Part shown: one piece after another, positions 24,246 through 31,652 of the stretch
How the letters are laid out: each line of letters starts with the position of its first letter
Position numbering within the stretch: position 1 is the first letter of the stretch
Assembly: GCA_905215755.1 (NCBI GenBank)
Contig: CAJMRE010000013.1
Span: forward strand, 1 to 45,677
Source: an uncultured bacterium
Lineage (GTDB): Bacteria > Actinomycetota > Coriobacteriia > Coriobacteriales > Coriobacteriaceae
Reading direction: 5' to 3'
Length of the DNA stretch: 45,677 nt
Program-made: the position numbers and the translations under genes
The notes under the pieces: generated by a model
The model's database searches: none
The model's input: the letters and a program-made list of their open reading frames with translations, nothing else
Told to the model about the DNA's origin: nothing

Positions 24246-24942
24246 TGCCGCTAAGCCACGCATCCTCCTGGTCGAAGATGACCTGACCGTTCAAAACCTC
24301 GTTTCGACCGCGCTTGACCTCCACGGCTATGTCGTGAGCAAGGTTTGCAACGGCCAGGCCGCCATCATGGATGCGGTGTCGCACGGCCCCAGCCTCATCA
24401 TGCTCGACCTCGGCCTTCCCGACATTGACGGCATCGAGGTCATCACGAAAATCCGAAGCTGGTCGGCAGTCCCCATTATCGTCATTTCGGCGCGCACCGA
24501 AGATTCCGACAAGATTGCAGCACTTGACGCAGGGGCAGACGACTACCTCACCAAGCCCTTTTCTGTGGATGAGTTGCTCGCGCGCGTCCGTGCGAATTTG
24601 AGGCGCTCCTCGATGGCGTCGAGCGAGTCGACAGAAGCGAGCACGTTCGACAACGGTCCGCTGCATATCGACTACGCCGCAGGATACGCGACGAAAGACG
24701 GGCGCGAGCTCTCGCTCACCCCAACCGAGTACAAATTGCTCGTCCTTCTGGCGAAAAACGTCGACAAGGTGCTCACCCACACCTTCATCACCCGCGAGAT
24801 ATGGGGCACGAGCTGGGACAGCGATCTGGCGAGCCTGCGCGTGTTCATGCGCACCCTGCGCAAGAAGATCGAGGCAGACCCCTCTCACCCCAAGATGATT
24901 CAGACGCACATGGGTGTCGGGTACCGCATGCAGCGTCTCTAG
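24238..24942 (+). CDS. kdpE: response regulator KdpE
   Basis: A 234-residue OmpR-family activator of kdp. The receiver is complete: acidic pair in LLVEDD, phospho-Asp in LIMLDLGLP, Thr/Ser in VISAR and Lys in YLTKPF. The C-terminal winged helix carries LSLTPTEYKLLVLLAKN and RVFMRTLRKKIEADP. The ATG at 24238 overlaps the kdpD stop, indicating translational coupling; longer upstream frames lie inside kdpD. It likely binds the direct repeat at 21381. Confidence 0.94.
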   Translation: MNNAAKPRILLVEDDLTVQNLVSTALDLHGYVVSKVCNGQAAIMDAVSHGPSLIMLDLGLPDIDGIEVITKIRSWSAVPIIVISARTEDSDKIAALDAGADDYLTKPFSVDELLARVRANLRRSSMASSESTEASTFDNGPLHIDYAAGYATKDGRELSLTPTEYKLLVLLAKNVDKVLTHTFITREIWGTSWDSDLASLRVFMRTLRKKIEADPSHPKMIQTHMGVGYRMQRL

Positions 24943-24957
24943 CCCGCCCAACAAAAA

Positions 24958-25022
24958 GTTGCGGTGGAATACGGAGTAGATAAGGCCTTTGACAGCCAAA
25001 ACAGTCCGTATTTCACCGCAAC
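24958..25022. repeat. 65-bp palindromic repeat, copy 4 (right flank of kdp)
   Basis: GTTGCGGTGGAATACGGAG through TCCGTATTTCACCGCAAC. It lies between the convergent kdpE and GltD-like genes, 16 bp after the kdpE stop, and may serve as a bidirectional terminator. Confidence 0.92.
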
Positions 25023-25040
25023 TGATAAGGGTGGGATGGA

Positions 25041-26258
25041 TTAGAGGCCCAGGTAGGATGTCATGCCTTCGACGGCGAGCTTGGCACCGGCCACGGCATG
25101 GACCACGGTGAGCGGGCCGTTGACCACGTCGCCGGCGGCAAAGACGCCCGGCACGGTGGTCATGCCGTGCTCATCGACCGAAAGCAGACCGCGATGGTCG
25201 GTCTCCAGACCGCCCGTCGTAAGCACCAGTTTGTCCTTGGGCACCTGCGAGGCCGCAATCACAACCGTGTCGGCAGACGCATGGTCGAGCTCTTCCTCAT
25301 AGCCCACCACGTTGTTGTCCTCGTCAAAGATAGCCGTCTCAAACACCGGACCGTTATCGTCGATGGCACAAATCGCCTTGCCGCACACGATTTCGGCACC
25401 GTCAAGCTCGGTCAGCTCGACCTCGTCGTCGATGGCCGAGATATGGCGCGAGCGGGCATACACAGTGACCTTGCGAGCGCCCGAGCGCAGGGCCGTACGG
25501 GCAACATCCATGGCCACATTGCCGGCGCCGATAACCGCCACGTTCTGCCCGATTGCCACGCTCGCGGGATCGACCAGATAATCGATGCCAAACAGCACGT
25601 TGCCGCGCGACTCGCCGGGAATACCCAACTTTCGAGCTCGCCAGGTACCGGTACCAACAAAGACCGCATCGTAGCCGTCGCGCAGCAGGTCATCGATGTG
25701 CAACGCGCCGCCGATGGTGGTCGAAGGGCGCACACGCACGCCGAGCGAGCACATCACGTGGCGATACTTTTGCACGAGCGCACGGGGCAGGCGGAACTCG
25801 GGGACACCGTATTCCAGCACCCCGCCGATCTCGGGGCGCTGTTCAAATACCGTGACGGCACAGCCCAGCTGGGCCATTTTAATGGCCACGGTAATACCGG
25901 CGGGACCGGAACCGACCACAGCAACCTGTTTGCCGCACGACGACGCGGGCGTCCACTCCTTACGATCCAAATACGCTGTCGAGATATAGTTCTCGATGCT
26001 CGAGAAATGCACAGGTGTGCCCTTGCGGCCCTGGATGCAAGCACCCTCGCACTGGCCCGAATGGTTGCACACCATGGAGCAGACCGCGCTCATGGGATTG
26101 TTCTGGAACAGCAGCTCGCCCGCTTCTTCTAAACGACGCTGTTTGAACAGGTCGATGACCTGCGGAATAGGCGTCTGAACCGGGCAGCCCTTAACCTGAC
26201 AGAACGCCCTTTTACAACCTAGGCAACGATTCGCCTCTTCGACAATGTGGATAGCCAC
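25041..26258 (-). CDS. GltD-like NAD(P)-dependent FAD oxidoreductase
   Basis: A 405-residue protein like the small subunit of glutamate synthase and related electron-transfer subunits. N-terminal Cys motifs for Fe-S clusters (CLGCKRAFCQVKGCPVQTP and CSMVCNHSGQCEGAC) precede an FAD fold (VVGSGPAGIT, GGVLEYGVPEFRLP) and an NAD(P) fold (VIGAGNVAMD). No large glutamate-synthase subunit is adjacent, so it may serve another reductase such as a ferredoxin:NADP or dihydropyrimidine-type enzyme. I prefer the GTG at 26258, 4 bases after AGGGGAG, over a TTG at 26285. Its 3' end lies against repeat copy 4. Confidence 0.8.
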   Translation of the reverse strand: MAIHIVEEANRCLGCKRAFCQVKGCPVQTPIPQVIDLFKQRRLEEAGELLFQNNPMSAVCSMVCNHSGQCEGACIQGRKGTPVHFSSIENYISTAYLDRKEWTPASSCGKQVAVVGSGPAGITVAIKMAQLGCAVTVFEQRPEIGGVLEYGVPEFRLPRALVQKYRHVMCSLGVRVRPSTTIGGALHIDDLLRDGYDAVFVGTGTWRARKLGIPGESRGNVLFGIDYLVDPASVAIGQNVAVIGAGNVAMDVARTALRSGARKVTVYARSRHISAIDDEVELTELDGAEIVCGKAICAIDDNGPVFETAIFDEDNNVVGYEEELDHASADTVVIAASQVPKDKLVLTTGGLETDHRGLLSVDEHGMTTVPGVFAAGDVVNGPLTVVHAVAGAKLAVEGMTSYLGL

Positions 26259-26361
26259 GCAACTCCCCTTTTTAATGCAATCCAATGGGGCGACGATAAA
26301 GACCCTTCACCGCCGCCCCCATACAGGTAATCTCAATCTGCCGACACGGCAAAAGCCAATG

Positions 26362-27267
26362 CTATAACTCGCGATGCGGAGCCCCGCAGCGAGCGGACAT
26401 GTGCTCGAGTGTCGCCAGGCAGTCAGCCGCCGTCGCCGGCACGCTGTTCTCGACCACGCAGGGAATCCCAGGGCAGGCGGCGGCAGCCCAGGCCACCACG
26501 GGCTCAAAGTCATAGCGACCCGTCTCGCCCACGCCGTGGCACACCAGGCGTGAACCCGTACCGTCGCACCAACCGGCTTCGTCCTCGTTATCAACGACCT
26601 CAAAATCCTTGGCGTGCAGCACGCGGATCTTACTGCCGCATAAGTAGAGCATGCGCGCTGTGATTTCCTGCGCTTCGTCAACGACGCTGGGGTGCAGCAG
26701 CGACACTGGGTCGTAGATCACGCCGAGCGACGGGCTCGAGACGCGCTCCAGCACCTCACGGCAGCGATCCGGCGTATTAACCGTCTCGTTCCAACCGGGC
26801 TCGATCAGTATTTGCCCGCCCACAGCCTCGGCCCGATCGCAGACGTGTGCAAGTCCGTCTGCAAACGCATCGAGTGCCTCGTCGGTCATGCGGTCGTCCG
26901 CGACGCGGTTCTGCGCATTGGGACGACCGGTCTCGGTGCCAACCGGGCATCCGCCGAGCATCTGGGCAAAATTCAAGCACGCCTCGTACTCGGCAATGTT
27001 ATCCATGAGCTGTTGTCGATCGGGCGTCGCCAGATTCTTATAACAGCCGAGTACGGCGACCGAAACGCCCGCCTCGTCGAGCACCGCACGCAAATGGTCG
27101 GCAAGCTCGCGGGTCAGGCCGCCTCGATCGATCCCCATCGATGCGTAGAGCACCTTGCTCGGCAGTTGAATGCACGAAAAGCCCAGCTCTCCCGCCATAC
27201 GAATGCGTTCCTCGACGGTCCCCTGCGGAAGGTCGTGCAAACGTACGCCCGGAGTAATAGCCCCCAC
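26362..27267 (-). CDS. sugar phosphate isomerase/epimerase-family TIM-barrel protein
   Basis: A 301-residue protein of the AP-endonuclease-2 / xylose-isomerase-like barrel family. It shows ILIEPGWNE, VIYDPVSLLHPS, IRVLHAKDFEV and a Cys/His/Glu-rich end typical of metal-dependent epimerases acting on sugars or inositols. The reaction cannot be read from sequence; context suggests a uronate or other pectin sugar. The start is a GTG at 27267 (or 27276), overlapping the GH105 stop, so the two are translationally coupled. AAGGGA lies 10 bases upstream of the chosen GTG. Confidence 0.72.
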   Translation of the reverse strand: MGAITPGVRLHDLPQGTVEERIRMAGELGFSCIQLPSKVLYASMGIDRGGLTRELADHLRAVLDEAGVSVAVLGCYKNLATPDRQQLMDNIAEYEACLNFAQMLGGCPVGTETGRPNAQNRVADDRMTDEALDAFADGLAHVCDRAEAVGGQILIEPGWNETVNTPDRCREVLERVSSPSLGVIYDPVSLLHPSVVDEAQEITARMLYLCGSKIRVLHAKDFEVVDNEDEAGWCDGTGSRLVCHGVGETGRYDFEPVVAWAAAACPGIPCVVENSVPATAADCLATLEHMSARCGAPHREL

Positions 27268-27268
27268 G

Positions 27269-28507
27269 TTATTCACATCCCTTATGAGCGTTGATGCCCG
27301 GGGTGTATCCGCCAAACGGGTCCTCGATGGAGCACACGCCCGAGGGGGCGAGCGGATCGCGCTTACCGGCCAGCTTGTCGTGATGCATGGTCTCGATATA
27401 GGCAAGCACCAGCGGCGCCACACCCTTTGCATCATTTTTGACCACGGGCTCGCTCATGTAGTAATCAAACGTGCCCTCGCGGTGCGCGGTGTTTCCCAAG
27501 CCCGCAACCAGGCAGATGTTGTCGAGCGCCAGCTGCCCGTCACACTCGGACAGGCAGGTTTCGCAGATGCCATCGAAGGCGCGACGGCCGTACTGATAGT
27601 AACGCTCGCCCAGCACGCCCAGACGCACGCCCTTCATGATGGCGTTGGCAAAGATGGCGCTGCCCGACTCCTCTAGGTAGTTAGGGGCGATATTGGGCAG
27701 GTTGATGACCTGGTGCCACATGCCGGTCTTCTCGTCCTGATACGGCAGCATGGCGTCGATCAGATCGTGGAACATCTTGCGGATCTCGTCCTTCTCGGCT
27801 GACATCGAAGGCGGCATGAGCTCCCACGTGTCGATGAGCGCCATGGCGAACCAGCCCTCGGCGCGCAGCCAGAAGTTAGCCGAAAGGCCGGTGACCGGGT
27901 CGCACCAGAACTGTTTGCGACTCGCGTCGTAAGCGTGATAGTACAGACCGTTGAGGGGGTTGCGCATCAGGTCATGCACAACCTGGAACATATGGAAGCT
28001 GTCCGAGCAGGCACGACGGTTGTGGAAGCTCAGCTCATACTGCATGTAGAACGGCTGCGCCATATACATGCCGTCGAGCCAGATCTGGTTGGGGTAGACG
28101 GCCTTGTGCCAAAACACGCCCTCTTTGGTACGCGGCTGGGTTTCGAGCTGACGATAGATGGTATCCATGGCGGCGCGATACTTGGGCTTGCCCACCAGGT
28201 CATAGAGCTTGTAGAGGGTCTTGCCCGCATTGACGTTATCGAGGTTGTACTCCTGCGGGTTGTAATGCTTGATGGTGCCGTCGTCCTGGACAAAGAAATC
28301 GATATAGTCGTCGGCAAAGGTCAGGTAGCGCTGCTCGCCCGTGATCTCGTACAGTTCGATGAGCGCCTTGATCATGCAGCCGTCGATATAGTTCCAGGTG
28401 TTCTCCTTACCGGCACGAATCTTTTCGATATTCCAAGCCGGCGCCTGCGGCGTAGAGGTTTCGATCAACTGCTCGATATAACGGTCCAGGATTTGATTGC
28501 AACCCAT
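27269..28507 (-). CDS. GH105 unsaturated rhamnogalacturonyl/galacturonyl hydrolase
   Basis: A 412-residue (alpha/alpha)6-barrel hydrolase that removes the 4,5-unsaturated uronic acid from lyase-made pectin oligosaccharides. The YteR/YesR-type residues are visible: Asp90 in NLDNVNAGK, Asp145 in IWLDGMYMAQPF and His191 in YYHAYDASR. There is no signal peptide, so it is cytoplasmic and acts on imported oligosaccharides. Its product opens to the substrate of DhuI and DhuD. ATG at 28507 follows GAGGGG. Two LacI-type operators lie just upstream. GH88 is an alternative family, but WLDGMYMAQPF favours GH105. Confidence 0.88.
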   Translation of the reverse strand: MGCNQILDRYIEQLIETSTPQAPAWNIEKIRAGKENTWNYIDGCMIKALIELYEITGEQRYLTFADDYIDFFVQDDGTIKHYNPQEYNLDNVNAGKTLYKLYDLVGKPKYRAAMDTIYRQLETQPRTKEGVFWHKAVYPNQIWLDGMYMAQPFYMQYELSFHNRRACSDSFHMFQVVHDLMRNPLNGLYYHAYDASRKQFWCDPVTGLSANFWLRAEGWFAMALIDTWELMPPSMSAEKDEIRKMFHDLIDAMLPYQDEKTGMWHQVINLPNIAPNYLEESGSAIFANAIMKGVRLGVLGERYYQYGRRAFDGICETCLSECDGQLALDNICLVAGLGNTAHREGTFDYYMSEPVVKNDAKGVAPLVLAYIETMHHDKLAGKRDPLAPSGVCSIEDPFGGYTPGINAHKGCE

Positions 28508-28533
28508 TGCTGTCCCCTCTGACGTTAATGATA

Positions 28534-28600
28534 GGTGAACGTTACCCCTAGTGTAACGCGAACGGGGAATATAGGGTGAACGTTAACCCTATATTCCCCG
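28534..28600 (-). promoter_or_regulatory. GH105 promoter with two uronate operators and a 38-bp palindrome
   Basis: GGTGAACGTTACC (28534-28546) and GGGTGAACGTTAACCC (28574-28589) are centred 41 bp apart. The second is the core of a 38-bp inverted repeat (28563-28600) with a single mismatched pair. On the minus strand TTCACC overlaps a likely -35, and TACACT lies about 19 bases downstream as a -10. Confidence 0.75.
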
Positions 28601-28614
28601 CAAACGGCAGACTT

Positions 28615-29283
28615 TTAGCGGCAAACGGCGGCTAAGCCCGCGGCGATGCGATGCGCCAGGCGCTCATAGCCGGCAGGACTGTAATGCAGACCGTCCGGCA
28701 TATAGAGCTCGCGGTGCTCCGGCAAAAACGGGCTGATGCCGCTTTGCGCATACAGGTCAATCACCGGCACGGAGTAGCGGTCGCAGACTTCAAGCATCGC
28801 TCGCACGTAGGCGGCCTGCGTCAACCCCAGGTGGTTGAGCTCGTCGCTTGCCGGGATATCCTTCTCGTGCTTACCACTCGTCTTGCATGGCGTCATAAAC
28901 ACGAGCTTTGCCTGAGGTGAGCGCGCCGTGATGGTTCGGATCAGATAGTCGACCGCACCATAGAACTCATGCACATCGGTGCTGCCCAACTCGCCAAGCG
29001 GCACGTTGCGGCTAAAGTCGTTAACGCCGCCAAAGACAACATAGACATCGGCCGCATCGTCGATGCCGTCCAAGCGCTCGACAAATGAATCGCTGCGGTC
29101 GGCCTTGATGGCGATACGCGAACCCTTGATGCCAAAGTTCTCGACGACTGCACCTCCCAGCAACGCGCCCAGATGCGAAGTCCAAGAGATGTCGTTGCCG
29201 CCTGCGCCGCATCCGTTATCCCCCCATGTGGTCGAATCGCCAAAGCAGCAAATGGTCGATTCACTCAAGTTCTTCGTTTCCAT
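28615..29283 (-). CDS. SGNH/GDSL-family esterase
   Basis: A 222-residue SGNH hydrolase. Catalytic Ser is in CFGDSTTWGDN (block I), Asn in VFGGVNDFSRN (block III), and Asp/His in DGLHYSPAGYERLA (block V). Rhamnogalacturonan and other pectin acetylesterases belong to this fold, and the locus supports a deacetylase acting on pectin fragments; the family also includes lipases. No signal peptide is seen, so it should act inside the cell. ATG at 29283 follows GAGGAG. It lies 69 bp after the fused esterase gene on the same strand. Confidence 0.82.
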   Translation of the reverse strand: METKNLSESTICCFGDSTTWGDNGCGAGGNDISWTSHLGALLGGAVVENFGIKGSRIAIKADRSDSFVERLDGIDDAADVYVVFGGVNDFSRNVPLGELGSTDVHEFYGAVDYLIRTITARSPQAKLVFMTPCKTSGKHEKDIPASDELNHLGLTQAAYVRAMLEVCDRYSVPVIDLYAQSGISPFLPEHRELYMPDGLHYSPAGYERLAHRIAAGLAAVCR

Positions 29284-29352
29284 AATCTTCTCCTCATCCG
29301 CCCATTGGCGGCCATACAGGTACGTACCGTTTATTTGCAGCATGCCGAGGGG

Positions 29353-31518
29353 CTATGCACGGTCGCATTTCGCAACGTGCGAATCGAGCCATTCGATATC
29401 CTCGACAAGATGTGTCACTCCCAGATGGTGTTCACCCGGACACACCTCGTGCCGCAGGCCATCTCTGCGACTCAGCAACTTGTAGGCATCGAGCACGATC
29501 TCGAGCTGTTCATCGACATTTTTCAGCCCGCGCGAACCGTTCAGATGATCTTCTTCGCAGCTCTGCACTAACAACGGGCGCGGCGCAATAAGCGAGGCAA
29601 TATCGCCCATGTCGAGCAAGCGCCAAAGTCCGGGTGTGTAGTTGCAGCTGCAATTGCCGTTGAGGTGCAGCAGCGAATCATCGACACCGTACAGGTAGCC
29701 CGAGACAAACGTCTTACATACGCGTGGGTCGAGCGCCGCCAGATACAGCGTCATGTATCCGCCGCCCGAAAAGCCAAAACAGCCCAGGTCGTCCATGGCA
29801 ATGTCGCCGCGCGCCTCTAGGTAATCGATCAGACGCATGTTATCCCAGGCGTTGAGACCCGCAACGGTAAGTCCCAGCGGCTCGGCCATGCGCGCCTGGT
29901 TTAGGCACGTGCCGCGCAGAAAGCTGTTCTCGTCATCGCCCTGGCCCTTCCAGTCACGACGGTATCCCCAACCGCGTGCGTCGGGGCAGACGGTCACGTA
30001 ACCCATACGCGCCAAACGCAGACCGTAGTCGTAATTGAACTTACGCACAGCATCATCGACCGCCGGCACGCCCGTCACGCCCGCAACACTTGCGGCGCCT
30101 GCTCCCTGATGGCCATGCGGGCAGATATAGCAACACTTGCGGCCGTGTGCATCGAGCTTAGGCGACTGCGGCTCGAGCAGGTAGAACGGCATCCAAACAT
30201 CGCGCTCGACCTGCAACATCGTATGGGTGCGCACGATGCCGCCGGCAACCCGCACGCGGCTGAGCTCACGAATCTCAATCGGGACGCGGTCCATAAGCGA
30301 AAGGCCCAAAACATCGTACAGACGAGTCCTGGTCGCAATCTTCCATGCCTCAAAATCTGCAGGAGTCTTGCCCGTAAAAGCAGCCGAACGCCCCTCGCGC
30401 TTCAGCCGGGCACGCAGCGCAGGTTCGTCTTCGCAGTACGTCTCGATGTGCACGGTGCGGCCGTTGGCAGACAGTTCAGCCGTCTCAACCGCATCACCGT
30501 CGCCGCCCTCGGGATCCCAGCCATCCCCACCGGCAAGCACCTGCTCGCGAGCGTACCCGGCGGCAGCCATCACATCGAGTTCATTCGCCCACGGCACCCA
30601 GCCGGTAGTATCACCCGCCGGCCCATGCAGAATCGCGCCAGCATACTGCACGCAGTTGTGTGCCGCCGGCTTATTCCAATCCCACCAGCCTTCGCGCTTG
30701 ATATGTCGCCCCAGCCAGCAATCGATCAGCACAGTTTGCGCCCATTCGCGCCAAGGACGACCCAGGTAGACCGAATCCGGCGCCACGCCATCCGGAGCTG
30801 TAAACGAACAGCCGTGGAACACAAAGCCGTGCGGCTCGCCTTCGGGCGTCGACGCCGCCGTCACGTAGCCGTTCACGTCCATATCGCGGTTGAGCGAGCG
30901 AATCTCGCACCCCTCAAAGTAGGCACGCGCGCCGCCAAAGATAAAGTCGACATCGCCCTCGATCCGGCAACGTCGAAAATACTGGCGCCCCACCCGGCGC
31001 GGCGCATACTGTTTGGGTCCTATAAACCCGCCCGGTTTGGCCTCATGCGGCGGCAGCGGACCCAAAAACAGCGTGTCTTGGTGTCCCTTAATGCAGCAGG
31101 CATCGACAACCAGACGGTCGCCATCAGCATACAGGGCAATCGCTTGACCGACCTCGCGCCCATCGCCCGCATCGTTTTCGATCGTGAGGTTCTCGAGCCG
31201 TACGTCGTCGGCATCGACCAAAACGGTATAGGTCCTAAACGTGCCGAGCGTGCCGTCGACGCCCGAGCCGTCCTCCGAAGGCATCTTGGCACCCAGGCTG
31301 CCCACGATACGCACGCTGTCGGCCGTCTCTCCCTCAATCGTCACATGCGGGCGATGAATCTCGACCCGTTCGCGGTACTCACCCGGCTCGATATGGATTG
31401 TCACCGGCCGTCCGTCATTCGGACAGGATTCGTCAATTGCCTCCAAGGCCTTAGAGATACTGTGATATGCCCCCGCACGCTCGGGCGAAACCTCAAAAAA
31501 TCGTCTCTCACTCATCAT
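29353..31518 (-). CDS. fused pectin methylesterase (CE8) and alpha/beta-hydrolase esterase
   Basis: A 721-residue two-domain protein. Residues about 5-330 are a beta-helix pectinesterase with GHQDTLF (Asp148), GDVDFIFGGA (Asp191) and YLGRPWREWAQT (Arg254, Trp256), the CE8 catalytic set. Residues about 345-721 are an alpha/beta hydrolase of the acetylesterase/dienelactone type: nucleophile Ser584 in GFSGGGYM, acid near 655-657 and His697 or 698 in PGEHHLG, with CPHGHQG as oxyanion region. The open frame is continuous, so this is a true fusion that could remove both methyl and acyl groups from one chain. No signal peptide. A palindrome at 31539 precedes its ribosome site. Confidence 0.88.
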   Translation of the reverse strand: MMSERRFFEVSPERAGAYHSISKALEAIDESCPNDGRPVTIHIEPGEYRERVEIHRPHVTIEGETADSVRIVGSLGAKMPSEDGSGVDGTLGTFRTYTVLVDADDVRLENLTIENDAGDGREVGQAIALYADGDRLVVDACCIKGHQDTLFLGPLPPHEAKPGGFIGPKQYAPRRVGRQYFRRCRIEGDVDFIFGGARAYFEGCEIRSLNRDMDVNGYVTAASTPEGEPHGFVFHGCSFTAPDGVAPDSVYLGRPWREWAQTVLIDCWLGRHIKREGWWDWNKPAAHNCVQYAGAILHGPAGDTTGWVPWANELDVMAAAGYAREQVLAGGDGWDPEGGDGDAVETAELSANGRTVHIETYCEDEPALRARLKREGRSAAFTGKTPADFEAWKIATRTRLYDVLGLSLMDRVPIEIRELSRVRVAGGIVRTHTMLQVERDVWMPFYLLEPQSPKLDAHGRKCCYICPHGHQGAGAASVAGVTGVPAVDDAVRKFNYDYGLRLARMGYVTVCPDARGWGYRRDWKGQGDDENSFLRGTCLNQARMAEPLGLTVAGLNAWDNMRLIDYLEARGDIAMDDLGCFGFSGGGYMTLYLAALDPRVCKTFVSGYLYGVDDSLLHLNGNCSCNYTPGLWRLLDMGDIASLIAPRPLLVQSCEEDHLNGSRGLKNVDEQLEIVLDAYKLLSRRDGLRHEVCPGEHHLGVTHLVEDIEWLDSHVAKCDRA

Positions 31519-31538
31519 CAGTCACCGCGTCCTTTCGT

Positions 31539-31553
31539 CGTAGACCGTCTACG
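31539..31553. promoter_or_regulatory. CGTAGAC-C-GTCTACG palindrome before the fused esterase gene
   Basis: A perfect 7-bp dyad around one base, ending 20 bases upstream of the start codon. It has GntR-type half-site spacing and differs from the LacI operators; the FCD regulator at 7637 is one candidate binder. Confidence 0.45.
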
Positions 31554-31570
31554 TTGCAGTTTCGGCATAT

Positions 31571-31613
31571 AAAAAGTTCGCGCAATGGGTCGGGAAGGCC
31601 CTGCCCATCGCGC
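31571..31613 (-). terminator. terminator of the GH28 gene
   Basis: A GCGCgATGGG..GGG arm pairs with its complement around a 4-base loop and is followed on the minus strand by AACTTTTTATA, 40 bases after the GH28 stop. Confidence 0.8.
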
Positions 31614-31652
31614 GCCACGACATACCGAATGTAATTGTTTAGGAGCAAACGC

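Noticed and set aside
16543..25022. kdp cluster as an integrative element with its own integrase
   Set aside because: No integrase, transposase or mobilisation gene lies between the repeats; only passive recombination or insertion is suggested.
28508..28614. The 38-bp palindrome as a simple terminator of the SGNH gene
   Set aside because: It is centred on a LacI operator, lacks a T-run and lies in the GH105 promoter; termination could be secondary only.
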